In this document: positions 12,476-22,465 of the stretch, in pieces | Numbering within the stretch: the first letter of the stretch is position 1 | Layout: the number at the start of each line of letters is the position of its first letter | Assembly (NCBI GenBank): GCA_963691655.1 | Contig: OY829328.1 | Location: forward strand, 71,986,400-72,050,399 | Direction of reading: 5' to 3' | Length of the DNA: 64,000 nucleotides | From: Toxonevra muliebris | Lineage: Eukaryota > Arthropoda > Insecta > Diptera > Pallopteridae | The notes under the pieces: model-generated | What the model was told of the DNA's origin: nothing | The model's database searches: none | What the model saw: the letters and a program-made list of their open reading frames with translations, nothing else | Translations under genes and position numbers: made by a program

Positions 12476-12585
12476 AGCGAGTGCATAATAGTGTCCTGTC
12501 CGACCGAAGGTGATTTTTTGGCCGAAGCTGAAGCCGATCTTCGGCCATTCATCTAACCTTCGGCCGAAGCCGAAGACCGAAGGAT

Positions 12586-13758
12586 TTTTAAAATATAAAA
12601 AATAAAAATCTGAAAGTAAATTTTTTCTACCTATGTATTTGCAAATACATACAGAAAAATATAAATAGTAGATACTCCAAATAAAAAGCTGACTAGTAAC
12701 ACTAAATAACTGTTCACTGTCGAAGGAGCTGACAAATTTAATATTAAACATTTCAAGTATTATTTAAAAATTTGTTTACATCAAAATATAAAGTTACATC
12801 GACTATATATCTGTAGAACGACTGTCGTTTAACGATACCTGTGTCAAAAAAAAAGTTTGCCGATGGCTGCCATCATTCTGCATATCTAAAATCAAAGATT
12901 GAATCAGCGTAATAATCGATAGACCTGTAGCCGGAACCCGAATAAACCCTCTAGCTCCCAAATTTTTGATTGGTTTAAAAAAAATTGGGATTGATAAATT
13001 TTAATGTAACAAGCATAAATCTGATCTCAAAACCTTAAAAAATTTAATGGGCGTGGTTTTATGAAGTATTTGTTGCTGAATAAACTTTTTAGCAATTTTT
13101 TTTCAAATAACTAAATATTTTGTATAAAAAATTTAAATTCCTAGTTACTCACAGCTAGTTTTTTTTATCTGGCTAGCAGAGCTGTAAAAGATTGCAGTCT
13201 TTTTGAGTTTGAAATCAAATAACTTCTAAAAAAAATGATTGCAATAATCCAGTCTTTTTGTGAATGCGGAATTAAGACTTTGAAGTCACAAGTCATATTG
13301 AAGTCAATGACTTATCCTTCATTTTTGAAGTAAATTTTTTGAAGTCATAAATGATCAGTCTCTACAGAAACTTGTTCAGGTGTACAACGGATAATACGTA
13401 AAAATAGAAACCACTTGTTTTTTGTTAGGTTTACACTTTAAGATACAGCATTTTGGGTTGAGGCAGAGGTTTGTAAAAAAAAGTTCGTGGCAGGTACATA
13501 GTCCTCAAAACTAGAGCTGGGAGGTAATGATTACTTTTTTAATATAATTACTCATGAAGTACCATTACTTAAAAATACAATTTCTCCAATAGGCTTCAAA
13601 ATTGTTTGAGCTATGTCCTTTACTTAATGCAGAGTATAATTAAGTCGACTTGATGAACAACAAAGCTTTTATAAATTTTTAGTTAAGCACATAAAGAGCT
13701 TTGTTGTTAAATCAAATAATTATACTACTTATAAAAATTGTATATTTTTTATCAATTC
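12586..13758. other. Gene-free spacer
   Basis: AT-rich, with no domain-bearing frame and no clear element ends. A GAAGTCA-rich stretch lies near 13270-13345 (TTGAAGTCA repeated several times). Confidence 0.4.
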
Positions 13759-13946
13759 AGCTGAAGCGTGAAGTAAGAATCTGTCAAATGTAAAATGTAT
13801 ACATTTTTACTCAGCGACGCGTTTCTGACACACTTTGAAAGCAGCTTTTTTTTATTTTACACCCGGGAAACGCATCCACTGTGGTTGATTACAATGAAAA
13901 TGTATACATTTTACATTTAACAGATTTGTACTTCACGCTTCAGCTT
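13759..13946. mobile_element. Short inverted-repeat element (about 190 bp)
   Basis: The left arm AGCTGAAGCGTGAAGTA with AAATGTAAAATGTATACA pairs with the right arm TGTATACATTTTACATTT and TACTTCACGCTTCAGCT. The arms are about 45 bases each. Target duplication is not clear. Confidence 0.6.
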
Positions 13947-14169
13947 CACATTCTGTACCTCACTTAAATTATTATAAAACTTTACTGCGTTTTTGCAGTT
14001 TTATTTTTAATCAACCTCAATTTTATATGACTATACTTACTATACATAAGTGTGTGAAAATTAGTTTTAACACTTTTTTTCATAAAAAAAAGTTTTAGGT
14101 GGAAGGGATGGATTTTAGGTCTGCCTAATGGCACTCCAACTGGGGGGAAAGCGCGTTTGCCATCTGGCA

Positions 14170-14625
14170 ACACTGCTTCAACAGGCGGCAGCAGCAGCAG
14201 CGGCGGCGAGAGAAAAAGAATCACTCTAGACCATTCCCGAAAGATTTTTTTATGAAATCATTGGCACGTTTGCAAATTTTTACTCTCATGTTTTTATACA
14301 TATGTATACGACAATAGGTGTCGCGCTTTCGTTTTGCCTTAATTTCTCATTTATGCAATAATATGGAACAAAAATGCTTATTACTGCGCGTGAGTTAAAC
14401 CAAAGTTTGCAGAAGTACACCACGTGGTTACCGAAATTTTTCTACGAGTCGTAACCGAATATTAACAAGATACCGAATTGTTTTATTGCAGTAGCGAAAT
14501 TCATAGCATTGATTTGCTATAGCCGATACCATTGTATAATAATCAGTAAGATTTTCTCTGTGAACGGAAGTAGCTGAATTTGGAAATTTGGTTTAATTAT
14601 TTAAAAAAAACCGCAATAAATAAAT
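14170..14625 (+). promoter_or_regulatory. Promoter and 5' UTR of gene B
   Basis: Conserved in front of all five visible first exons. Features in order: a GGCGGCAGCAGCAGC-rich block (14182-14208), a TATTAC/TCTACGAGTCGTAACCGAAT block (14444-14462), and an initiator-like TCAGT (14543-14547), followed at fixed distance by TGTGAACGGAAGTAGCTG. The leader would be about 80 nt. No TATA box is evident. That this is the transcription start is inference from conservation and the Inr match. Confidence 0.6.
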
Positions 14626-17600
14626 ATGAGTAGTAAGTATTACTATTAAAAAAAGGATGAGAAAGAAAGAATTTAAGTATGAGGTCCTAGAGCAAAAAGT
14701 GAATTTTAAAAGAATGTTAGAAATAGTAAAAACTAATGCGAATCTTTATACTGATGATCAGGGAGCGGAAAAAAAAGACAAAATAAAATTTTCTATCTAT
14801 AATTAGCATTAATTTTGAATTTACAAATTTCAGATGTTTCTATTTTATTATTTTGCCTTTTTTCCGCTCCCTGCTGATGATTAATATTTGTTGGATACAA
14901 TATTTATTCACATTTTGGAGCTTTAATTTTTTGTTAATATTGTGATGGATAATACTGAAAAGATTAAATTAAGTAAGTAGATTTTGTCGTATTTAATTGA
15001 GTCTTAAGGAGGGGGGTGCAAATAAAAGACGAGCGGAGTTGTTATTATTGCGTATACACATTTTCGTTATTATTTTGCCAAAAGTTCACAGAAATGTGCA
15101 TGTATTTATGGAGAAAAACTAACATAATAGTGCGGACATACAAGAGTGAATTTCAGGTAAATTTAGCATTTCGTTTAAATGCGTCTGAAATGCGGACTTT
15201 CGCCATATAAAAACAGCCAAATGAAATTCTGAATTTCAGAAAGATTTCAACGAAATGCACTAGAAATGCCGAAAGTAACTCAGCAACTCTCACAAGGTTG
15301 TAAAAAACAGGGAAAATATTAGATCTACTACATTTTTTTAAGTATTTCGGATTTCGTTTTCATAACAACTGCTCTTGTAATTTTTATTAAGTGAAAAAAA
15401 AAAAATAAAATAAAATAATGGAGTCGGAGAGATGCTCATTGATATTCCTCCAATTATCCGTGTCCAAATCCAAGTGAAAGGCAATATTTTAATTTATTTT
15501 TTTTTTTACAGAAACAAACACAAAAATTCTTCGTCTTCTTCTCCAAACTTATAATCTGTCAAAAACCAAATTGAATTTTTTTTTTGTCGTGTGTCCACCT
15601 AAATTTGAAATTCTGAATTTCAACAAAATTCTATCTCGTGTATGCGCACGATAAGGGAGAGAGTACACCGAATTTAATAAACACTTTTCAAGGATAACTA
15701 AATATTAAAAATTTTCCATATATATAGAATTTTTATAAAAGCGTTTGAAAATCTTTCGGGGGAGGACGGGTGGAGACGGGAGAATGCCCCAAATTATCTC
15801 CTTGCATCCCCCACTGGCGTACACAGTTGTGAAACAGAATGACGAAGTTATATTAAAAAAACCCACTTGGATCCGCTATAGTCCAGTCATTATAAAGATT
15901 TACATCATAAAAATTCTGAACTGAGATTTTTCTTCAGTAATTGTTAGTGGGGGTATGATAGATTCAAAAACCACAAAAATCAGTCCTGCGGTTGCAGAGC
16001 GACCCCCCCCCCCCCCCCCCCAAAAAAATCGCCCCTTTGGTGAAAAACGCATTTTTTTACTAATAACTTGTTAACTGCTGGAGATATCAAAAAATTACTT
16101 ACCACAAAAAAAAGAAATCTTGAGTGATTTCCTAAAAAAAAGGTCATAAGTACTTTTTTTGTATCTGTCATATAAGTACTTTTTTTGTATTGAATATCTC
16201 GAAAACTATGACATATACTAAGAAATTACATACTACCTTTTTTTTAGAAAATCACTTAAGCTTTTTATGTGTGTTTTGATATCTCCAACGGTTAACCAGT
16301 TATTAGTACAAAAAGGCTTTTTTCACCCATGAGGGGTCTTTTTTTTTTGGGGGGGGGGGGGGGTCGCTCTGCAACCCCAGAACTGATTTTTGTGGTTTTT
16401 CCATCTATCATACTCCACTAACAATTTCTGAAAAAAATAGCAGTTACGAATTTTTATGAACTTTTGGTGCATTTTTTACTTTACCGACTGGGCTACTAGT
16501 GTAATAAAAAAATGTTTCTGCTTTATCGTACGGGATGATGAATATTGAAATTTGTTTTGTTCTAAAAACTATTTTCTATAGGTAGGATATTAAAATTCAA
16601 AATTAGCATATATAAAAATGCAAAATTTTTTAGCATAAAAATAAAACAAATAAAAAACCAAGTTAAAAACAACGAACAAATCAAATAAAATTGAAAACAA
16701 AGCAAAAGTAAAATTCGAAACGAAAAGAATATATAAAATTGATCCAAAATACACAAAAACCATATAGAAAAATTATATAAATAACACCGCAACACACGTA
16801 GACAAGCACCTTCACACTTTATACATATAAAAAAAAAGTATCAACTGTCAAACTGACATAAACAAATCCTAATCGCATCACATGCAAATAATTTTCTAAC
16901 ATGCTCTTTAAATAGTCAAATAGTTGAGAATTGAAAGAATAAATAAAAAATAATTATGAAACAACATTTTGTTTTAAGTATATAGGTACAGCAACAACAA
17001 TAGCAAATGAAGTGCCAAAATTTAGTTGACAAACTGTCAATAACAAACAACAACCGTAATTTGGCACAATTCTCTCTAAGTGCGTGCATACGTATTAGGG
17101 TTGCGCAAAAAATTTGTTATTTTATTTAGTGACTTCGATAGTCTGTTTTATCACAAAAACAAATCAACAATCCTATACTATATAGATATTTACTAATAGA
17201 AAAATTTTAAAATTATTTTTACAGCTACACTTAAGGATGCTGGTGACAAGACCGCCGAAGTATGCGGTGATGCGAAGGATAGTGTAACTGATTTTGCACA
17301 AAGCACAGGTAAAATTCAATTGAAGTCAAATTAAACAAAATTCGTAAAGTTAATGTCTTTTACAGCCGATAAAACTTCTGAACTAGCTTCTGATGGGGCA
17401 GATAAAGCCGGAGGTGCTTTTGAAGCTACCAAACAGGGTATTGTAAATGCTGCTGAGGCTACAGGAGACGTAAGCAACTCAAAACAATAAATTTTAGTAC
17501 CAGTTATTCATTAGAGTGAACTTGGCTTTTAAATTCTTAGCTCTAGGTCCAATTATAGAAACTTAACGTAACTTAACTCTCTTAACAGCTTATTTTGTGA

Positions 17601-17864
17601 AATGTCACTTAACGTAACAGCAAAGAAATCTAAATTCAACAGACTTCTATGTTACGTTAAGTTTTGTTAAGTTCCTACAATCAGATACATACAAAGTATA
17701 TGAAAGAGAATTAAAAGTTAAGTTTCTATAATCAGAGCTTCTGTCAGTTCTATCTGAAAAAAATTAATATATTTCTATTGTATTTAAATAATTTTTTTTG
17801 TTTCCAGGCTTTCAGCAATGCTTACGATAAAACTAAGAAAGCTGTTTCAGATTTGGTGAACTAA
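14626..17864 (+). CDS. LEA-like 11-mer repeat protein, type B
   Basis: Coding exons 14626-14632 (ATGAGTA, donor GTAAGT), 17225-17308, 17366-17469 and 17808-17864 (stop TAA); 83 aa, starting MSTTLKDAGDKTAE. Exon 1 is placed from its conserved position, its exact donor and the phase-1 acceptor; it needs transcript proof. After the start, every residue falls into 11-mers (EVCGDAKDSVT, DFAQSTADKTS, ELASDGADKAG, NAAEATGDAFS, NAYDKTKKAVS, DLVN). It is exactly one 11-mer longer than type A; the extra unit carries the single Cys. No signal peptide, so presumably intracellular. The pattern is LEA_4-like; a role in water or cold stress is inference from that family. Intron 1 is 2592 bp and hosts a foldback MITE; intron 3 hosts a small inverted-repeat element. 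Poly(A) signal AATAAA at 18696-18701. Confidence 0.82.
15879..16495. mobile_element. Foldback MITE with C- and G-tracts (617 bp), in intron 1 of B
   Basis: A near-complete palindrome. Tips TAGTCCAGTC / GACTGGGCTA are flanked by CTA at 15876-15878 and 16496-16498. The left arm carries a run of about 20 C (16002-16021) and the right arm a matching run of G (16348-16362), both facing GTCGCTCTGCA words. The paralogous intron of B' shows the empty site CCGTTAGTG at 47955-47963, confirming insertion with a 3-bp duplication, as in PIF/Harbinger elements. Confidence 0.8.
17540..17738. mobile_element. Small inverted-repeat element in intron 3 of B
   Basis: AGCTCT...ATTATAGAAACTTAACG pairs with AAGTTAAGTTTCTATAAT...AGAGCT, with further internal GTTACGTTAAG/CTTAACGTAAC pairs. 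Introns 3 of A, A', C and C' lack it (A' reads TTCTTAGCTCTGTTAG at the site). B' has it at 49676-49874, so it was inserted before B and B' separated or was copied by gene conversion. Confidence 0.65.
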
Positions 17865-18849
17865 AAAGTGGAAAAGATTTGCCATCGTCAATATTAACGA
17901 ATAGAAAGGACAAAAAATGAGCGGAAAAAAGCAACATAAAAATAATAAAATCAAAAATCTTTTAAAAATCAAACAAACATAAAATCACAATTAAATTTTA
18001 TACAAAACAAAAATCAATCTCAAATTCAATCTATCATACAAGCAAACAATTTTCCTTCAAAAACTATAAACAGTTGAAATTAATGAAAACAAGTTTTAAG
18101 TTTTATTAAACTACAAGCAAAAAAGAAAAACCGAACTGAAACAAAACCTGCTACGAAGTATAGTTGAAAATTTTTCAAAACCAAAAAAAAAAAAAAAAAA
18201 AAAAAAATGGGCGTAGAATTCTTTTGTACACTGAAATTCGTAAAATCGACCAATAAAGAATACTAAAAAAATAAATGCCCAATACTATAGAAAATATACT
18301 CAACAAACAACAAAGTAAAAAATATTTTTAATATTTTATTACAAAACAATACTTGCTTTGAATTAATGAAAGAAAATAGCAAAAAAAAACCTTAAGACTA
18401 CCTCATAATGTAAGAAAAAACTGCGAAGAAAAATACCAAAAATCTTCTTAAGACGGTCTGTAATTTTCTTTGATTAAAATGTAATTTTTTTATTTTTAAA
18501 TTACTTAAGCTTTTGTTACATTGAAGCAAAAATACAATCTAAGTTTTTCCTTTTTTTCTGAATTATTTCTCTTTTTTAATATTTATTTTTTTAATTTTCT
18601 TTTTTGTGAAAATGAAAATCTAGATTGTAACTTATTTTGTGTTATATTTTAATGTAAAACAAATGAATACTTACTATATTCCAAATGCAAAATGTAATAA
18701 ATATTGAAATAAAAAAATCTGGATTAGAAGAAAGCTCGCAAAACAAAAAAAACTTTTATTTTCATTGTGTTTTAGTCATTTTGTTTTAAAAAATGAGTGG
18801 AGAGATGATATTGCGTGTACACATATTAACGATCGTATAAGCGTCAGAA

Positions 18850-20630
18850 TTCGTGAAATCAATCACTGAAAATTATTTTTTCTCATATTTTAATGTAAAT
18901 ATGGAAATTAGTAAGTTTCTATAAGAAAACAGGATTCCCAAATTTTTAGCTCATAAAAATTTTTTGATGTGTAAACATTTTAGCTCACGGTATGGGCAAA
19001 AAATTTCAAATGTGTAAAATGTAAGAATAACTGTATCGTAAGATAACTGTAACGTCCAGTTACCTTCTCGCTCACACTACTGCGCAAAATGACTGTGCTA
19101 CTCTAAACAACAAAGAGAAGAGAGAAGATAAGAAGAGAGGGAGAAATTAAAATACGAGCGGAGTTTGTTTGTTTCGATCAATTTACTCACACATATATGT
19201 ACATACGAAAACAAAATGTGTGTGTACATTTATTGGTGGCAGAATTATTTGTGGATGTTAAACGTGTGGAGATCGACTATACCATACAAGCAGAGAAGTC
19301 GCCGTAGCAAGCACAGGCGTTTCATAAGTAATAAAGAATCTAGGTTTCAATAAATGTATAAACAAAATGAAATGATAATGAGAGCAAACCACGGCATTAT
19401 AAAAATTTTGCTTTGTACATTAAACTTAGAAAGGCAACCATTTTTTTATCTATGTAAATAGCAAAAATGCTAAACAAAAAAAAATCAAACTTATTTATTA
19501 TAAAATCACTTATTTAAATATTTAAATATCGTGCCCGATGTATTGAGTAAAACAAAAATAATGCAACTACAACATTTCAGCTCTATTCACGATTTGGTGC
19601 AAATGGAAAATATTTCTGCTATCACAACAACAAATATATGCGATATGGAATATTGCATTTGCAATGATGCAAGACCATTTGCAATTTATAGTGAATTGGG
19701 CTATTATATATAAAAGATAATGATAACTAATAAATTTTATAGTTTATAAAAGAATTGTTTTAATTTGAATTATTTATATAGAATTATTTATAGATTATAC
19801 ATCAAATCCCTATATATGCCAGTGGCGGTACGTCCATATAAGTCCAAAAGCCGGGCTTGCCTAAGAACTGGTAACTGAAAGTTTGTGTAATATGTGCTTA
19901 CAAAATTGCAACCTTTGTTTTAACTGAAAGAATAATTTTCTTTTAAATTTTTTTATTTGTATTACCCTGTTTTTCAATAGCTCGAATATGTACTAACAAA
20001 AAATTAAATGTGGATTATATAGAATACACATAAGCATTCACGCTATTGCAGTTCATCAAGTTGGCTCTTACGAGGCTTTTAAAATTTGAAAATGTATGTT
20101 TTCATAACATGCTATCTCGCTTATTCTAATTGGAAGTTCAATAGCTTTTTTAGTATGTGAAGTTCCAAAAAAAATAGCAGCATACCAATTTTCTACTACT
20201 ATGTATGATTTTATATAGAACTTAAAAGCTGGCTTTCGGTTTTTGTTTTTTGTTTTCAATTTGATGTATTTCGGAATCTGCTCAACCAAATTTATCGAAA
20301 TTTTCAGGACTACTTCTTTTTTAATGATAGCTTATGAAGAATTTATAACAATTAACAAGTAAACATTGTTCTGGAGCATAAAAAAATCTGAAAAAAATCA
20401 TAAACATCGCTAGTATTGTTGTAAAAAATATGTGCAAATTTTAAAGTGTGTCCATTTTTTGTTTAGAAGTTATGATTTTTCAAATCAGCACTGCACAACG
20501 TTTTGTCGCATTTGGAGTAAGTGCGCTGTCGCTCGCAAAACAAAATTTTCCAACACATTTTCGACTTTGCAAATTTCACTATTTATTATTGTAAATAAAT
20601 CGATTATCGTCAAATATACATAGACTCTCC
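18850..20630. other. Gene-free spacer
   Basis: Short open frames at 19165, 19531, 20068 and 20432 show no domain, no splice context and strong AT bias. A purine-rich GAAGAGAGAAG tract is at 19110-19145. Nothing else supportable. Confidence 0.45.
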
Positions 20631-21370
20631 GGTTTGTTCTGAAAAAAAAAATATTTCTGGATATAGGGTGTATTTTCAACCTCCACTGAGATACAGGGTG
20701 TTTAAGAAAATCCCTTAGGATACATTTTTATCTCCAAATTATGTATCATAACTTCAATAGTACTAAGCGTAGAGCAATAAATCTAGTTTTTCATTGAAAG
20801 TGGAAAACCGAAGTGTTTTTATAAAAGAGGAAGTGACGAAGTGTCGAGTTTAAAAGTGAAGCGAAAAACTTCATTTGAAGTGACAGCGACAGCACTGAGC
20901 ACAATCATGCTGTGCAGTGGTCTGAGCGAGCCCATACCGTAAGCTAAAATGTTAACACATCAAAAAGTAGACTTAAACTTTGAAAAGCCGCCACCAGTGT
21001 AATTTTTTGTCCCCGAGTTCTATCAGAATCCACTTTCAGAACATCTTTGTTTTTCGAAAAATTGATTTTTGTCGGACACACATATTTTCAAACAAAAAGA
21101 TTTAGAGCAATTCGATAGAACGGCAGTGGTAGTTTCTTTCAATATCTCTATTCAGTGAAGATATTTGGAATCAAATCCGTAATTCTGGGTTATGATTTCA
21201 AATATTAGTAGCTTATATAGGATATTGAAAGATTAAGAACTATCACTAAGATCACTGATGAGGAATTGTGGCGGATTCCGAAACGGCCGTCTGATTTGCC
21301 CGTCTCTATATACATTGTTGTTGTGATGACTACATTTGTTCATTAAGCCTGTTTATATATAACTTCAAAT
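20631..21370. other. Spacer with dispersed repeat fragment
   Basis: 20660-20770 matches 10850-10930 and 40880-40970 (GGGTGTATTTTCAACCTCCA, then AAGAAAAT and CTTCAATAG/CTTCTTAATC-type words). The remainder shows no gene. Confidence 0.5.
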
Positions 21371-21871
21371 AACGAAATTGACATGAACTTAAGTCATGAC
21401 TTTGAAAATTAACCTCTAGATTTAATTTTCATAGTCTCCTAAAAAACTATCAAAAAGATTTCACTTTAAAAATAATTTTCATGTGAATAGAAAATGGCAG
21501 CTTATTACCCGGCAATTGTGTTTAAGGCTTAAATGTAGAAAAAATTGTGCTACTTTTGCGCGTAGAAAGCTTATTCGTAAATATCTGATTTGCTCGAAAA
21601 CTTTCATATGAAGTAATGCTAATGCTCAAAAACGGATAAGGAAAAATTTCAAGCTCGTTCCGTGTTGCCTTCGTTTGAAATCACTAAATGAAATTCCTGT
21701 CACCGAAAAAAAAGACTCAAAAATGATTCATCAAGATTATTAAATTGCTCACTGTATTAAATATCTCATTACAAATTATTATAAATTATAGTAACAAAAA
21801 ATAAATTTACTTCAATATAAACTTATGTTTATCTAACTCTATAAATTGGTTTCTATTGTGTTGTTCACTTA

Positions 21872-22054
21872 GTGGCTGTTTACTTAGTTGCTGTTCACAC
21901 GGGCGCAAGCATGAACGCCTGCCTGATAAAAAGAGGTAGGAAAATGAGGTGGATAGAAAAAAACAGGAGAGTTTCTGCCTCTTTCTTACTACCTATTTTT
22001 TCTACACCTCTCTTTCAGACAGGCGATCATGCTTGCGCCCGTGTGAACAGCCAC
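21872..22054. mobile_element. Harbinger-type MITE (183 bp) in the C promoter region
   Basis: Ends GTGGCTGTT...AACAGCCAC and longer inner arms (GTTCACACGGGCGCAAGC / GCTTGCGCCCGTGTGAAC) are flanked by TTA at 21869-21871 and 22055-22057. The paralogue before C' is the clean empty site TTCACTTAAGAT (58390-58401). The left end carries a 15-base partial duplication of the tip (TTAGTGGCTGTT then TTAGTTGCTGTT). Confidence 0.85.
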
Positions 22055-22057
22055 TTA

Positions 22058-22465
22058 AGATATATTTACGCAGCAGCTTCAACCGGCGGCGGCAGCAGCA
22101 GCATCAGCGGCGGAAGAAAAAAGAAACAGCAGCTAGAATATTCCAGAAATATTTTTTTAACAAACAATCACCTATCTTTCATCTTTCTGTTGCTGTGGAC
22201 CTTGTTGTTGCTGCTGGGGTTAATATGTTTTTTTTTTTTTTTTTTTTTTGATTTTGTTTTTCGTTTAGCTTTTATTAAATTAAAAACACAATGGGTATCT
22301 TTATCTACAGTATTAAAAAATTTGGATTCGTTTTCCATAGTTGTTTACGGTAGTTTCAAAATTTCTAGCATCAGTAAGCTTTTTTCTGTGAACGAAAGTA
22401 GCTGTCGTAACGCGAAAATTTAAAAATTTGTTAAATCGTTTTAAAAAATTACAATAAAAAATAAA
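22058..22465 (+). promoter_or_regulatory. Promoter and 5' UTR of gene C
   Basis: Same layout as for B: GGCGGCGGCAGCAGCAGC block (22085-22102), CTGTTGCTGTGGAC and GTTGTTGCTGCTGGGGT words, then initiator TCAGT (22371-22375) and TGTGAACGAAAGTAGCTG. The MITE at 21872 lies directly upstream. The pyrimidine-rich frames across this region are not coding. Confidence 0.6.

Noticed and set aside
16562..16795. Hydrophobic minus-strand frame (similar ones at 31732 and 48004) as a membrane protein
   Set aside because: Phe/Leu/Ile-rich frames arise by chance from AAAAT/ATAAA-rich intron sequence; the frame is not conserved between copies.
21872..22423. Long open frame of 183 aa over the C promoter
   Set aside because: It begins in a MITE and crosses poly-T and CAG-rich promoter sequence; the frame is not kept in B, A', B' or C'.
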